NCBI RefSeq assembly: GCF_900099615.1
Contig: NZ_FMTE01000002.1
Span: 392,230-456,229, forward strand
Origin: Borreliella japonica
GTDB taxonomy: Bacteria > Spirochaetota > Spirochaetia > Borreliales > Borreliaceae
Direction of reading: 5' to 3'
DNA length: 64,000 bases
The notes beneath the pieces were generated by a model, which did not search any database, had not been told where the DNA came from, and was given only the letters and a program-made list of their open reading frames with translations. This document shows positions 1 to 9,687 of the stretch, one piece after another. Position numbers and translations under genes: made by a program. Every line of letters starts with the position of its first letter. The stretch's first letter is position 1.

Positions 1-62
1 TTTAATCCACCCTCGCCTATTATATCCCCGATTATCAAGGTTTTAATAACGCTATCTTGCAT
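1..62 (-). CDS. ymdB: YmdB-family metallophosphoesterase, N-terminal fragment
   Basis: The gene runs off the left edge of the window. Its ATG lies inside the last codons of rny, so the two reading frames overlap by 11 bases. The visible protein starts MQDSVIKTLIIGDIIGEGG, which carries the GDI-G signature that opens YmdB-type phosphodiesterases, including the metal-binding Asp. An rny-ymdB pair is also found in Firmicutes. In Bacillus, YmdB is a metal-dependent phosphodiesterase (2',3'-cAMP in vitro) linked to RNA turnover and multicellular behaviour. Only about 20 residues can be seen, so the family call rests on this motif and the gene order. Confidence 0.8.
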   Translation of the reverse strand, partial: MQDSVIKTLIIGDIIGEGGL

Positions 63-1584
63 ATTCAATAACTCTGGTTTCACGAATAATTGTAACTTTA
101 ATTTTTCCAGGATATCTCATTTCAGCTTCTATCTTCTTAGCAATGTCTCTTGCAAGTAAAATTGATTTTTCATCATTAACCAAGACATTGTCAACAATAA
201 TTCTAACTTCACGGCCAGCTTGAATCGCATAACATTTTTGAACACCTTCAAAACTATAGGCAATGTCTTCGAGTCTTTTAAGTCTATTTATATAGTTGTT
301 TAAACTTTCCCGCCGTGCTCCAGGACGAGACGCCGAAATGGCATCTGCTATTTGAACAACAATAGCCTCAAGACTCTCGGGTTTAACTTCATTATGATGA
401 GCAGCAATAGCATTAACAACAATTTCGCTCTCTCCACAACTTTGAGCAAGTTCAGCACCAGTAATAGCATGTCCTTCACTATTCTCAGAAATGCTTTCCA
501 TCCCTTTCCCAATATCATGCAAAAGACATGCTCTTTTTACCACAATAGGATCTAATTTCATTTCTTTGGCTAAAATTTCTCCTATTATAGCCGTTTCTTT
601 AGAATGGCTTAAAACATTTTGACCATAACTACTTCTAAAATAAAGTCTTCCTAGCCCTCTAATAAGTCTCTTGTCAAGACCATGTATATTAAGATCAAAA
701 ACTACTTTTTCACCTTCTTCTTGAATAATGCTATTTATTTCATTGGTAACATTATACACAACTTCTTCAATCCTAGCAGGATGAATTCTGCCATCTGTAA
801 CAAGTCTTTCTAAAGTTCTCTTGGCAAGCTCCTTTCTTATTGGATCAAAGCAAGATATAACAACAGCTTCAGGAGTATCGTCAATAATAATATCGGCTCC
901 TATTAAAGTCTCAAGAGCCCTAATATTGCGCCCTTCTTTACCTATAATCCTTCCTTTCATCTCGTCATTGGGTAATTCAACAGAAGCTACTGTAAACTCT
1001 GAACTTACCTCTGTAACAATACGCTGCATAGTAGATACTAAAATATCTTTTGCAACTTTATCTGCTAATAACTGGGCTTCTTGTTCGCTTTTATTGATAA
1101 TAACTTGAGCATCTCTTCTAGACTCATGCTCAACTTTTTCAATTACAATTTTTCTTGCATCTTCTCTTGTAAGACCAGAAATATTCTCCAATCTTTTAAC
1201 AAGATCGGTCTCTTTTTCTCTTATTGCTCTTTCTTTTTGTTCAAATTCTTTAATTTTAAAATCAACTCTAGACTGCTGTTTATCAAGAGCAGATATCCTC
1301 TTATCTAAAGTTTCTTCTCTTTGTAATAATCTTTTTTCTAGATTAACAATCTCATTTTTACGATCTCTTATATCCCTATCTTGCTGGTTTTTTTCTTTAA
1401 GCATTTGAGATTTTGCATTAGCAATAATTTGCCTTCTTTCATTTTCTATCTCTAATTGTGATTCTACCCTTACTTTTGTCAGATTTTTTTCTAAATCTAA
1501 TAAAGACAATCTACCTAAAAAAACTCTTAATAAAAATCCTAATATAAAGCCAGCAAAAATAGAAGAAAAAATAATATACATCAT
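52..1584 (-). CDS. rny: Ribonuclease Y
   Basis: Membrane-anchored endoribonuclease that starts mRNA decay. The 510-residue protein has the usual layout: an N-terminal membrane helix (about residues 3-25), a long charged coiled coil (about 30-200), a KH domain with the GRIIGKEGRNIRALE motif, and an HD domain with LLHDIGKG. Its length is normal for RNase Y. It is the penultimate visible gene of the ribosomal superoperon, 68 bases after rplQ, and overlaps the start of ymdB. Two adjacent ATG codons are possible starts; a GGGAG element lies nine bases before the first. Placing an mRNA-decay enzyme at the tail of the ribosomal operon may couple its supply to growth (inference). Confidence 0.96.
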   Translation of the reverse strand: MMYIIFSSIFAGFILGFLLRVFLGRLSLLDLEKNLTKVRVESQLEIENERRQIIANAKSQMLKEKNQQDRDIRDRKNEIVNLEKRLLQREETLDKRISALDKQQSRVDFKIKEFEQKERAIREKETDLVKRLENISGLTREDARKIVIEKVEHESRRDAQVIINKSEQEAQLLADKVAKDILVSTMQRIVTEVSSEFTVASVELPNDEMKGRIIGKEGRNIRALETLIGADIIIDDTPEAVVISCFDPIRKELAKRTLERLVTDGRIHPARIEEVVYNVTNEINSIIQEEGEKVVFDLNIHGLDKRLIRGLGRLYFRSSYGQNVLSHSKETAIIGEILAKEMKLDPIVVKRACLLHDIGKGMESISENSEGHAITGAELAQSCGESEIVVNAIAAHHNEVKPESLEAIVVQIADAISASRPGARRESLNNYINRLKRLEDIAYSFEGVQKCYAIQAGREVRIIVDNVLVNDEKSILLARDIAKKIEAEMRYPGKIKVTIIRETRVIEYAR

Positions 1585-1652
1585 ATCATTTAACTCCCAT
1601 GCTGTTTAAAAGCAATTTAACTTTAATCTTTAAAACAGTGTGCTAATTATAA

Positions 1653-2024
1653 TTACTCAACTTCTAAAGGCTTTTCAACCAATTCTAGGATAGCCATTTC
1701 AGCCGCATCTCCATATCTTTTCCCTAATTTAATCATTCGAGTATACCCACCACTTCTTTGTCTGAAAACCGGAGAAATTTTAGTAAACAGCTTATTTAAA
1801 ATATACTTATCATGTATGAATTTTGATAATTCACGCCTATTATGCACAGTATCAACTTTTGCCTTTGTAATTAATCTTTCAGCAAATCTTTTAACTTCAA
1901 GCAACTTTGCCTTAGTAGAAGAAATTTTTTCATGCCTTAAAAAAGAAATCACCATATTTTTTAAAAGTGCTCTCCTATGACTATATTTCCTACTTAACCT
2001 ATTAAAACCCAATTTCGTTTTCAT
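1653..2024 (-). CDS. rplQ: 50S ribosomal protein L17
   Basis: The protein, 123 residues from the chosen ATG, matches bacterial bL17, with the [25 protein letters not shown]-terminus split across the usual basic segment. A TTG twelve bases upstream extends the frame by four residues; it sits only three bases after an AAGGAG element, so the downstream ATG that matches the family start was chosen although its spacing to that element is long. It follows rpoA by 21 bases, as in most bacterial alpha operons, and is followed by rny. Confidence 0.95.
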   Translation of the reverse strand: MKTKLGFNRLSRKYSHRRALLKNMVISFLRHEKISSTKAKLLEVKRFAERLITKAKVDTVHNRRELSKFIHDKYILNKLFTKISPVFRQRSGGYTRMIKLGKRYGDAAEMAILELVEKPLEVE

Positions 2025-2045
2025 GAAGCAACCCAAACTCTCCTT

Positions 2046-3080
2046 TTATTCAGATATTTTAACATTCTTACTCAATACAGATAAAGCATCCTCTTTGGAC
2101 ATTCCTAAAAACAATTGGTAAGAACCAAGTTTTTCAATGATCTCTTCTAAACTTTTTTTTCCAAAATTTCTCGCTTTAGAAAGCTCTTCTGCATTTTTAC
2201 TAATAAGTTCCCCTAAAGTTCTAACATTTTCTTTGGCTAAACAATTTAAAGATCTAACTGACAAATCCAATTTCTCAATACCCATATCAAGTAAATTAGA
2301 ACTTTCTGATTTTGATTTCTCAAAAGATATATTAACATTATCTTCAAAATCTACAAGAGGAAATAAAAACTCTCTTACTATTGATGCGGCCTTTTTTATT
2401 GCATCTTTGGCAGAAATCACCCCTGTAGTCCAAATTTCCATCACAAGCTTATCATAATCTGACCTTTGCCCAACTCTAGTATCTTCTACAGAATATGATA
2501 CTTTCTCTATAGGCGAAAATATAGAATCTAAAGCAATAACATTAACTTCTTCTAAATACTTGGAATTTTGCTCAGAAGACACATAACCTCTACCATAATT
2601 AATTTGAAATTCAAGATCTAAACTCACATCATGTGATAAAGTGGCTATAACTAAATCTTTATTAAAAACCTCGACCCCATCTCTTTCAAAATGAGAAGCT
2701 TTCAAAACATTAGTATCTTTGCCGCTAACACTGAAGCTTATTGTCTTCCTTTGCTCTCCTTCTCCAAGTTTCAAATGAATATTTTTAATATTAGCAATGA
2801 CCTCAAGAGTATCTTCAGAAACTCCGGGGATCAAATCAAATTCACTTGAAACAACTTTTGACGAAGAGTCTTTATTATTAGATTGAACTCTCATAGCAGT
2901 AATCGCATACCCTTCAATAGAAGAAAGTAAAACACGTCTTAAAGTATTCCCTATAGTAACCCCAAAACCTCTTTCAAAAGGATATATTGTAAATTTACCA
3001 TAAGATCCATCATCTTGGCTTTTCAAAAATTCAATTCTCTCAGGTATAGTGAAATCTTTCAAAAATTTTTCTAAAGGCAT
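2046..3080 (-). CDS. rpoA: RNA polymerase subunit alpha
   Basis: Alpha subunit, which dimerises to seed RNA polymerase assembly and contacts activators and UP elements. The 344-residue protein shows the N-terminal assembly domain (FERGFGVTIGNTLRRVLLSS, GYAITAMR) and the C-terminal helix-hairpin-helix domain (LDMGIEKLDLSVRSLNCLAKENVRTLGEL). Two ATG codons are adjacent; the second has better spacing to AAGGAG. It lies 15 bases after rpsK. The rpsD gene that often separates rpsK from rpoA is not present here. Confidence 0.97.
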   Translation of the reverse strand: MPLEKFLKDFTIPERIEFLKSQDDGSYGKFTIYPFERGFGVTIGNTLRRVLLSSIEGYAITAMRVQSNNKDSSSKVVSSEFDLIPGVSEDTLEVIANIKNIHLKLGEGEQRKTISFSVSGKDTNVLKASHFERDGVEVFNKDLVIATLSHDVSLDLEFQINYGRGYVSSEQNSKYLEEVNVIALDSIFSPIEKVSYSVEDTRVGQRSDYDKLVMEIWTTGVISAKDAIKKAASIVREFLFPLVDFEDNVNISFEKSKSESSNLLDMGIEKLDLSVRSLNCLAKENVRTLGELISKNAEELSKARNFGKKSLEEIIEKLGSYQLFLGMSKEDALSVLSKNVKISE

Positions 3081-3095
3081 CATAACTCCTTCCAG

Positions 3096-3488
3096 CTAAA
3101 CTCGTCTGGTTTTCTTAGGTCTGCATCCATTATGAGGAATGGGGGTAATATCTGAAATTGATTTTACAGTCATCCCTGTTGAACCAATAGCTCTTATTGC
3201 AGATTCTCTGCCAATACCTGGCCCTTTTATATACACATGAACATAATTAATTCCAAAATCTCTCACTTTATTTAAAGCAGATTCTGCTGTCACTTGAGCA
3301 GCATATGGGGTCGACTTTTTAGCTCCTTTAAAACCCATCCCACCAGCACTTGCCCAAGCTAAAGCATTTCCCTTTATATCAGATACAGTAACTATGGTAT
3401 TATTAAAAGTAGCTTGTATATAAACGTTTCCTTCTCCGATATTTCTTTTAATTTTTTTTTTACTATTAGTTGATAACCTTGCGTTCAA
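3096..3488 (-). CDS. rpsK: 30S ribosomal protein S11
   Basis: uS11 of the small-subunit platform. The core motifs are clear ([18 protein letters not shown]; the C-terminal [10 protein letters not shown]). The start is probably a TTG placed about six bases after a GGAGG, giving 130 residues beginning [13 protein letters not shown] second in-frame TTG twelve bases upstream overlaps the ribosome binding site itself and is unlikely. Neighbours are rpsM upstream and rpoA downstream, the normal alpha-operon order. Confidence 0.94.
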   Translation of the reverse strand: MNARLSTNSKKKIKRNIGEGNVYIQATFNNTIVTVSDIKGNALAWASAGGMGFKGAKKSTPYAAQVTAESALNKVRDFGINYVHVYIKGPGIGRESAIRAIGSTGMTVKSISDITPIPHNGCRPKKTRRV

Positions 3489-3516
3489 CTTGCCCTCCAA
3501 ATCTTAAAAACTAATT

Positions 3517-3894
3517 TTATTTGCTAGCTATTTTTTTATTAGCCACAGTCTTTCTTTTCCCTTTTCTAGTTCTTGCATTTGTTTTAGTTCTCTGCCCCCT
3601 TAAAGGCAAGCCTTTTCTATGTCTAACACCCCTATAACATGCTATATCCATAAGTCTTTTAATAGACATAGCAACCTCACTTCTAAGCTTTCCCTCTACA
3701 ACATAATCACTCTCAATAACCTTCCTAAGTCGATTAACCTCATCATTATCTAAATCTTTAGCAATTTTACTTGGAGAAATACTTGACTTATTACAAACTT
3801 CCAAAGCTCTTGTTCTACCTATACCATAAATAGAAGTAAGCGCTATTTTTAATTGTTTACCACCTGGTAAATCTATTCCCGATATTCTAGCCAT
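3517..3894 (-). CDS. rpsM: 30S ribosomal protein S13
   Basis: uS13 of the small-subunit head, which bridges to the large subunit and contacts P-site tRNA. The 125-residue protein has the typical start [14 protein letters not shown], the helix-two-turn-helix region (YGIGRTRA), and the basic tail [17 protein letters not shown]. It follows rpmJ by 21 bases and precedes rpsK by 28. Confidence 0.97.
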   Translation of the reverse strand: MARISGIDLPGGKQLKIALTSIYGIGRTRALEVCNKSSISPSKIAKDLDNDEVNRLRKVIESDYVVEGKLRSEVAMSIKRLMDIACYRGVRHRKGLPLRGQRTKTNARTRKGKRKTVANKKIASK

Positions 3895-3915
3895 CTATTT
3901 TATTCCCTCTAATTT

Positions 3916-4029
3916 TTACTTTTGCCTTTGCTTGTGCTTTAAATTATCACAAATAATTCTTAATACACCTTTTCTTTTTATAACTTTACATTTTTCACAA
4001 ATTGGCTTCACACTTGCCCTAACTTTCAT
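3916..4029 (-). CDS. rpmJ: 50S ribosomal protein L36
   Basis: A 37-residue bL36 reading [20 protein letters not shown] at its start. The four zinc ligands are visible as C-x2-C, then C and H in the second half ([13 protein letters not shown]). It has a normal place between secY and rpsM and lies twelve bases after secY. infA, map and adk, which often sit around this point in other bacteria, are absent. The gene is short enough to be missed by length-filtered gene finders. Confidence 0.95.
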   Translation of the reverse strand: MKVRASVKPICEKCKVIKRKGVLRIICDNLKHKQRQK

Positions 4030-4041
4030 AGTCAAACACTC

Positions 4042-5346
4042 CTAAATTTTTTGCAAAAATGCATAATTCTTTTTACTTCTATGAGAAAATCCTTGAGTTT
4101 TCAAATAAGCATCAATATGAATTAATGTATCAAGCGCAACTCCTACCATAATAAGTAAAGAAGACCCCCCCATTATCCTAGAAACATCATGCGGGAATCT
4201 AAAAATATTTTGCACTAAAAATGGAATAATTGCAATAATTGACAAAAAAATAGATCCTGAAAATAAAGTTTTATTCATAATTTCATCTAAATATTTTTCC
4301 ATCTCGTCAGACTTTATTCCAGGAATAGCACCCCCGTTCTTGCGAATGTTATTACTTATATCTTTAGGACTTAGCTGAATCTTAGAGTAAAAATACGTAA
4401 ATCCGATTATCAAAATTACATTCAAAAAAGTATAATAAAACCCGTTAGGCCTTAAATAAGATAAAATTTGCCTAGCTATAGAAGAAGTTTCCGCAAAACC
4501 ACTTAAAATTTGTAAGGGCAAAGTAATTAAAACAGAGGCAAAAATAACAGGCAAAACGCCCGATGGATTCAACTTGATTGGCAAATATGAACTAACCGTA
4601 CTATTAGAATTTGCCCTAGCGTAATGAATAGCAATTCGCATTTGAGCTTTATATTCATATATAATTAAGATAACAACTAAAATAAATATACTTATAACAA
4701 GAATCACAAAAACAGGATTAACATTTTGGGAAGGATCTTGCATACTTTGGAATAAATTAAACAAAGCTGCTTGAAGTCTAACCACTATACCAGAAAAAAT
4801 TATCAAAGATGTTCCATTGCCCACACCTCTTTGATTAATCTGCTCTCCAAACCACAAAAGAATAAATGTTCCCGTAGTAACTGTTAAAATAGCAATAAAT
4901 ATATATCTATAAAAAGAAATAGTAACGGCACCCGGAATACTCTTAGCATAAAGACTTGTTGCATATCCTTGAACTACAGCTGCAACTATTGTTAAATACT
5001 TAGTATATTTTTTAGTCTTTTGTCTCCCACCATCACCTTCTTGCATTTTTTTCAAAGAAGGAAAAGAATAAACAAGAAGTTGAACAATAATAGATGCTGA
5101 AATGTAAGGCCCTATACTAAGCATAAATATAGAAAAATTACTAAAAGCTCCGCCTGAAAAAAAATCAAAATAATTAGCAATTGAAAAATCCGATTGTGAC
5201 TTGAAATAACTTTTAAGCGCTACAGAATCTATTCCTGGTATCGGCAAGTAAGAACCAACTCTAAAAAGGAAAAGAATAAATAAAGTAAACAAAAACTTAC
5301 TTCTCAAATCCTTAACAGTAAATAAACTTAAAAACAATTCTTTCAT
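4042..5346 (-). CDS. secY: Preprotein translocase subunit SecY
   Basis: Pore-forming subunit of the Sec translocon in the inner membrane. The 434-residue, ten-helix protein has the SecY hallmarks: an N-terminal helix with LPIPGID, the plug-region GGAFSNFSIFMLSIGPYISASI, and the cytoplasmic loop EGDGGRQKTKKYTKYL. It is read between rplO and rpmJ with 12-base gaps on both sides, the conserved spc-operon order. It exports precursors, including the lipoproteins also encoded in this window. Confidence 0.98.
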   Translation of the reverse strand: MKELFLSLFTVKDLRSKFLFTLFILFLFRVGSYLPIPGIDSVALKSYFKSQSDFSIANYFDFFSGGAFSNFSIFMLSIGPYISASIIVQLLVYSFPSLKKMQEGDGGRQKTKKYTKYLTIVAAVVQGYATSLYAKSIPGAVTISFYRYIFIAILTVTTGTFILLWFGEQINQRGVGNGTSLIIFSGIVVRLQAALFNLFQSMQDPSQNVNPVFVILVISIFILVVILIIYEYKAQMRIAIHYARANSNSTVSSYLPIKLNPSGVLPVIFASVLITLPLQILSGFAETSSIARQILSYLRPNGFYYTFLNVILIIGFTYFYSKIQLSPKDISNNIRKNGGAIPGIKSDEMEKYLDEIMNKTLFSGSIFLSIIAIIPFLVQNIFRFPHDVSRIMGGSSLLIMVGVALDTLIHIDAYLKTQGFSHRSKKNYAFLQKI

Positions 5347-5358
5347 TTTTATTCCACT

Positions 5359-5796
5359 TTAAACTAATTTAATAGAACAACCAATCTTTATTGCAAGGTT
5401 TTCGGCCGATTTAGAAATTTTAGAAACCTCCAAGGAAACTTTTTTTGTAAGCTCGCCATTAGACAAAATCTTAATTTTTTTATTTTTCTTTCTTATAAGT
5501 TTATTTTCAAGCAAACTATCATAGTTGACCACCTGTCCATCCTTAAATTTTTTATCTATATCTCCAAGATTAACAATTGCATATTCTAATTTATAATTAT
5601 TATTAGAGAAACCTCTCCTCGGCAATCTTCTATAAAGAGGAGTCTGCCCACCTTCAAATCCAAGTCTTGGCGAAGTATTTCTTGCTTTTTGGCCCTTTTG
5701 CCCTCTCCCAGAAGTCTTACCAAGTCCTGAACCTGGACCTCTGCCAACAATCTTACGTCGCTTATTCGCCCCCTTAGGTCTTAATAAGTTAAACAT
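5359..5796 (-). CDS. rplO: 50S ribosomal protein L15
   Basis: uL15, a late large-subunit assembly protein. The 145-residue sequence starts [15 protein letters not shown] and has the glycine/arginine-rich [22 protein letters not shown] stretch that threads into rRNA, followed by a globular domain. Its start overlaps the end of rpmD by eight bases, which suggests translational coupling. Confidence 0.97.
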   Translation of the reverse strand: MFNLLRPKGANKRRKIVGRGPGSGLGKTSGRGQKGQKARNTSPRLGFEGGQTPLYRRLPRRGFSNNNYKLEYAIVNLGDIDKKFKDGQVVNYDSLLENKLIRKKNKKIKILSNGELTKKVSLEVSKISKSAENLAIKIGCSIKLV

Positions 5797-6100
5797 TACT
5801 TACCTCGCTTAATAAAATCATATTAATAGTCTCGTTAAGCATGCCTTTAATAGATTTATTTAAAAAATGTACCTTTTTATCGCCTATTTTATTCAAACCC
5901 AATGCTTTTAAAACTTTGACCTTTTTATTTAATTTTCCAATAAGACTTCTTACAAGAAAAACTTGCACATTAATATTATTTTTAGAAATAATTTCCCTAT
6001 TCTTTTCCATTCTTTTAATAAAACACTTATTTTTAGACCTGGACCTTGAAGCATTAAACCTAGATTTCTTTAGTTGTAACCTTAATTTCCTTTTAATCAT
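5789..6100 (-). CDS. rpmD: 50S ribosomal protein L30 with N-terminal extension
   Basis: At 103 residues this uL30 is much longer than the usual 55-60. The L30 core is at the C-terminal end ([32 protein letters not shown], about residues 44-75). The first 43 residues are a lysine/arginine-rich, probably helical extension. From memory, cryo-EM work on the Borrelia ribosome discussed such a uL30 extension; I cannot verify the details here. The gene lies three bases after rpsE and overlaps rplO. Confidence 0.9.
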   Translation of the reverse strand: MIKRKLRLQLKKSRFNASRSRSKNKCFIKRMEKNREIISKNNINVQVFLVRSLIGKLNKKVKVLKALGLNKIGDKKVHFLNKSIKGMLNETINMILLSEVSNV

Positions 6101-6103
6101 ATA

Positions 6104-6601
6104 CTAACCCCATAAAGTTTTCAAAGTTTTCCCTCGCATCTCTGCTACTTTTTCACCATCCAAAACTAAATCAAATGCCTTGAAAGTTGCTTTTACTACA
6201 TTCATAGAATTATTAGAACCAAGAGATTTACTCAAAATATCATGAACCCCTAAAGCCTCCATCACAGCACGAACAGGGCCCCCTGCAATAACACCAGTAC
6301 CGTGGGTAGCTGGCTTGATTAAAACTTTAGCTTTTTTAAAACAACCAATAACCTCATGCGGTAATGTTCCTTTTCGAATAGGAACAAATTTCAAATTTTT
6401 CCTGGCACTTGTTAAACTTTTTTTTATTGCATCACTAGCATCATTGGCTTTACCAAAGCCCCAACCAACATGCCCTTCTCCATCTCCAACAACCATGAAA
6501 GCAGCAAAAGAAAATCTTCTCCCGCCCTTAACAACCTTAGTAACTCTGTTGAGTGATATTAATTTTTCTATCTGCTTTCTCTGAGCCTGAACATCTACCA
6601 T
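6104..6601 (-). CDS. rpsE: 30S ribosomal protein S5
   Basis: uS5, which affects decoding fidelity. The 165-residue protein shows the double-stranded RNA-binding fold (NRVTKVVKGGRRFSFAAFMVVGD), the GHVGWGFGKA loop and a C-terminal domain with HGTGVIAGGPVRAVMEALGV. Length is normal. It lies between rplR and rpmD with gaps of 12 and 3 bases. Confidence 0.97.
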   Translation of the reverse strand: MVDVQAQRKQIEKLISLNRVTKVVKGGRRFSFAAFMVVGDGEGHVGWGFGKANDASDAIKKSLTSARKNLKFVPIRKGTLPHEVIGCFKKAKVLIKPATHGTGVIAGGPVRAVMEALGVHDILSKSLGSNNSMNVVKATFKAFDLVLDGEKVAEMRGKTLKTLWG

Positions 6602-6613
6602 AAATACACTCCC

Positions 6614-6973
6614 TTAAATATTAATACCAAACTCTCTCAAAGAAGTTGCAAAACTTGCTATAAGTCCATGATACCTATAACCATTTCTGTCAAAAACAAG
6701 ATTATTTATACTTTTCTCCTTAAGCCTTTTGGCAAGAACTTCTCCAAGTTTTTTTACATCATCAATATTTTTACTTAAATTAAGACTTTTTTCAATAGTA
6801 GAAATACTTGCAACAGTATGCCCCTTGCTATCATCTATAACTTGCACATAAAAATACCTATTAGATTTAAATACAGTAATTCGTGGCCTACTAGCTACCC
6901 CACGCCCTATTTTATCCTTTATTCTTTTTTTACGCCTAAGCTTTCTCTGCTCTGCTTCTTTTATTTTTTTCAT
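6614..6973 (-). CDS. rplR: 50S ribosomal protein L18
   Basis: uL18, a 5S rRNA-binding protein of the central protuberance. The 119-residue protein has the conserved [28 protein letters not shown] core and the C-terminal [25 protein letters not shown]. It follows rplF by 17 bases in the standard spc order. Confidence 0.97.
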   Translation of the reverse strand: MKKIKEAEQRKLRRKKRIKDKIGRGVASRPRITVFKSNRYFYVQVIDDSKGHTVASISTIEKSLNLSKNIDDVKKLGEVLAKRLKEKSINNLVFDRNGYRYHGLIASFATSLREFGINI

Positions 6974-6990
6974 AATTATTAACCCAAAAT

Positions 6991-7533
6991 TTATTTTTTT
7001 ACACCAGATTTTCCAACTTTTCTTCTAATAACTTCATTATCATACTTAATACCCTTTCCTTTATATGGCTCTGGTTTTTTTAAACTTCTAATCTCAGCAG
7101 CAACTTGACCAACTTTAAACTTGTCTATTCCTTCAACAGAAATTTTAGTATTACCGTCAAGCTTTACAGTAATACCATCTGGAATAACGTATTCAAATTG
7201 GGTTGAATAACCAAGACTTAAAAAAAGGCTATTACCTTGTTGTTCTACCCTATACCCTATGCCATTTATAGTAAGAGATTTGGAAAATCCTTCAGTTACT
7301 CCTTTTACCATATTAAAAATCAAACTTCTGTAAAGACCATGGTAAGCTTTTGCTTTTTTATCATTAAAAACCCGATCAATAATAATACTGTCATTCTCAA
7401 CTTTAACATTAACACTGTCTTTTACATTTTGAACTAATCTTCCCCTAATACCTTCAACTATTACTAAATTGCCTTTAACATCAATCTTAACAGCATCTGG
7501 AATCTTTATTGGAAGTCTTCCAATACGTGACAT
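6991..7533 (-). CDS. rplF: 50S ribosomal protein L6
   Basis: uL6, located near the factor-binding site. The 180-residue protein starts [17 protein letters not shown] and ends with the RNA-binding motif [24 protein letters not shown]. Two tandem L6 folds of about 80 residues each can be followed. It lies between rpsH and rplR. Confidence 0.97.
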   Translation of the reverse strand: MSRIGRLPIKIPDAVKIDVKGNLVIVEGIRGRLVQNVKDSVNVKVENDSIIIDRVFNDKKAKAYHGLYRSLIFNMVKGVTEGFSKSLTINGIGYRVEQQGNSLFLSLGYSTQFEYVIPDGITVKLDGNTKISVEGIDKFKVGQVAAEIRSLKKPEPYKGKGIKYDNEVIRRKVGKSGVKK

Positions 7534-7549
7534 ATATCCCCCTATTAAA

Positions 7550-7948
7550 CTACCAAACTGAGCAAATCAACTCACCACCTATTTTTTCATCTTTAGCTTT
7601 CTTGCCGGTAATAACACCTTGAGAAGAAGATACAATTAATATTCCATATCCATTCTTTATTCTTGGCATATTTTTATATGAAGAATAAATTTTTCTACCA
7701 GGAGTAGAAATGGCATCTATTTTGTTTATAACAGGATTTCTTTTATTGTCATACTTTAACAAAACCCTAATAAAAGCAATTCCTTCTTTTTCTAAAAAAT
7801 TAAAATCCTTAATATAGCCCTCTTCTTTAAGAATGTTTAATATTGACTTATTCATATTAGACATCTTTAAATCTACAGATCCATGCTTAACTCTACTTGC
7901 ATTCCTCAATTTAGTTAGCATATCTCCTACCGAATGAGTAATCGCCAT
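7550..7948 (-). CDS. rpsH: 30S ribosomal protein S8
   Basis: uS8 binds the central domain of 16S rRNA and, in several bacteria, represses spc-operon translation. The 132-residue protein begins MAITHSVGDMLTKLRNASRVKH and ends with YGILIVSSSQGVITGKKAKDEKIGGELICSVW, both typical. It is 9 bases after rpsN. Whether it autoregulates here was not tested; no obvious target hairpin was identified by eye. Confidence 0.97.
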   Translation of the reverse strand: MAITHSVGDMLTKLRNASRVKHGSVDLKMSNMNKSILNILKEEGYIKDFNFLEKEGIAFIRVLLKYDNKRNPVINKIDAISTPGRKIYSSYKNMPRIKNGYGILIVSSSQGVITGKKAKDEKIGGELICSVW

Positions 7949-7957
7949 AAAATCCCC

Positions 7958-8143
7958 TTACCAACTTGATTTTGAAACGCCAGGAATTAATCCTTCAGAC
8001 GCATACTTCCTAAAACATATTCGACACATACAAAAATCTCTCAAATATCCTCTTGGACGACCACACAATTTACATCTATTATTCCGTCTTGTTTTATACT
8101 TAGGCTTCCTTAAAGCCCTGATAATCATTGATTTTTTAGCCAT
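7958..8143 (-). CDS. rpsN: 30S ribosomal protein S14, zinc-binding type
   Basis: A 61-residue uS14 of the short zinc-containing class. The two Cys pairs are intact (C-K-L-C and C-M-C-R-I-C), and the C-terminus is [11 protein letters not shown]. It helps assemble the 30S head. No zinc-free paralogue is visible in this window. It lies between rplE and rpsH. Confidence 0.97.
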   Translation of the reverse strand: MAKKSMIIRALRKPKYKTRRNNRCKLCGRPRGYLRDFCMCRICFRKYASEGLIPGVSKSSW

Positions 8144-8160
8144 ATACCTTATAAATCCCT

Positions 8161-8709
8161 TTAATTATTAAATGGCATTCCAAATTTCAAAAGCAAAGCC
8201 TTGCTTTCTTTATCATTTGAAGCTGTTGTCACAATTGTAACATTCAAACCAGATATTCTCTCTATTTTATCATAATCTATCTCGGAAAATATTATTTGCT
8301 CTGTTATACCAAAAGAATAATTCCCATTACCATCAAAAGCATCACCTTTGATTCCCCTAAAATCCTTAACCCTTGGCAATGCCAAATGAATAAGCTTATA
8401 TAAAAATTCATACATTAAATTGCCTCTAAGCGTAACTTTAGCACCTATTTCTTGCCCTTGCCTAATTTTAAACCCCGCTATTGCTTTTTTTGCTTTTGTC
8501 TTTACAGCTTTCTGACCGGTTATCTGAGCAAGCTCCAAAGCTGCAGAATCTAACAACTTCTTATTCTTGATAGCTTCACCAACACCTGCGGAAATTACTA
8601 TTTTTTCAAGCCTGGGAACTTGCATTATAGATTTATATTCAAATTCCTTAACAAGCTCTTTTATGACAATGTCTTTATAATATTTCTTCAATTCAGGAAC
8701 ATAATTCAT
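8161..8709 (-). CDS. rplE: 50S ribosomal protein L5
   Basis: uL5 binds 5S rRNA and contacts the P-site tRNA. The 182-residue protein has the conserved motifs [36 protein letters not shown] and [20 protein letters not shown]. Length is normal. It follows rplX by five bases. Confidence 0.97.
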   Translation of the reverse strand: MNYVPELKKYYKDIVIKELVKEFEYKSIMQVPRLEKIVISAGVGEAIKNKKLLDSAALELAQITGQKAVKTKAKKAIAGFKIRQGQEIGAKVTLRGNLMYEFLYKLIHLALPRVKDFRGIKGDAFDGNGNYSFGITEQIIFSEIDYDKIERISGLNVTIVTTASNDKESKALLLKFGMPFNN

Positions 8710-8714
8710 AAACT

Positions 8715-9020
8715 CTATATCCTCTGCCCATTTTTTTTAAGATATCTTATTTTTTCATTATTTTCAAATCTAATACCTAACCTTGAAGAAGTTCCTTTGA
8801 TAAATATCATCACATTTGAAATATCTATAGCGGCCTCCTTATCTATTATTTTACCTTTTTCTTGGGGCGTCCTAGCTTTGATAACTTTTTTAACCATATT
8901 ACAAGACTCAACAATAACTTTATTTTTTTTTCTATTTATACTAGCAATCTTGCCTATCCTTCCCCTATCTTTTCCAGAAAGAATTTTTACGCTATCACCT
9001 ATCTTCAACTTTGTCTTCAC
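8715..9020 (-). CDS. rplX: 50S ribosomal protein L24
   Basis: uL24, an early large-subunit assembly initiator with a KOW motif ([20 protein letters not shown] near the N-terminus). The 101-residue length is normal. It lies between rplN and rplE, 14 bases after rplN. Confidence 0.97.
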   Translation of the reverse strand: MKTKLKIGDSVKILSGKDRGRIGKIASINRKKNKVIVESCNMVKKVIKARTPQEKGKIIDKEAAIDISNVMIFIKGTSSRLGIRFENNEKIRYLKKNGQRI

Positions 9021-9034
9021 GAAACCCCCTTTTG

Positions 9035-9403
9035 CTATATCACCTCTGAAGCCAATGATACTACCTTCATAAAATTAGCATCCCTAAGTTCTCTTGCGAC
9101 AGGACCAAATACCCTTTTACCCCTAGGGCTCAAATTAGCATCAAGTATCACACAAGCATTATCATCAAACCTAACATAAGTTCCATTCTTACGTCTTATT
9201 TCTTTAGAAGTTCTAACAATTACAGCCTTACAAACATCTCCTTTTTTAACAGAAGAATTAGGAATTGCTTGTTTTACTACAATGGTTATTATATCCCCAA
9301 TTTTGGCATAACGCCTTTTACTACCGCCAAGAACCTTAATACATTGAGCAACCTTGCCACCAGTATTATCAGCAATTGTTAAATAAGTTTGCATCTGAAT
9401 CAT
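9035..9403 (-). CDS. rplN: 50S ribosomal protein L14
   Basis: uL14, at the subunit interface. The 122-residue protein starts [17 protein letters not shown], as is universal in the family. The ATG used here stands seven bases after GGAGG; a TTG two codons upstream is much too close to that site. It follows rpsQ by 27 bases. Confidence 0.97.
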   Translation of the reverse strand: MIQMQTYLTIADNTGGKVAQCIKVLGGSKRRYAKIGDIITIVVKQAIPNSSVKKGDVCKAVIVRTSKEIRRKNGTYVRFDDNACVILDANLSPRGKRVFGPVARELRDANFMKVVSLASEVI

Positions 9404-9430
9404 AATCAACCTCCTTTAGAAAAATAAAAG

Positions 9431-9685
9431 CTATTTTAATTTTTCTAAAACCTCAACAAGAGACCATCTTTTATCCTTACTAATAGGTCGAACCTCAATA
9501 ATTCTTACCTTATCGCCAACCTTTGAAACTTCTTTGTCATCATGCGCCTTAACTTTCTTAATAACCTTTAAATACTTACGATAGATTGGATGCATCTTTC
9601 TCTGAACAATTTCTACTACTATAGTCTTAGACATTTTGTCACTAACAACTTTACCAATTAATTCTTTTTTATTCTCTCTTGCCAT
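9431..9685 (-). CDS. rpsQ: 30S ribosomal protein S17
   Basis: uS17, an OB-fold primary 16S rRNA-binding protein. With the ATG preceded by GAAAGG the product is 84 residues and starts [18 protein letters not shown], the family norm. An in-frame TTG two codons upstream was rejected for lack of spacing. It lies two bases after rpmC. Confidence 0.96.
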   Translation of the reverse strand: MARENKKELIGKVVSDKMSKTIVVEIVQRKMHPIYRKYLKVIKKVKAHDDKEVSKVGDKVRIIEVRPISKDKRWSLVEVLEKLK

Positions 9686-9687
9686 AT

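Noticed and set aside
1572..1593. Two-codon upstream ORF (ATG-ATA-TGA) before rny
   Set aside because: Short ATG-stop strings are frequent in this composition and nothing supports a regulatory role.
8620..9072. Plus-strand 150-codon open frame across rplE and rplX
   Set aside because: It lies antisense to two clear ribosomal protein genes and has shadow-type hydrophobic composition with no ribosome site.
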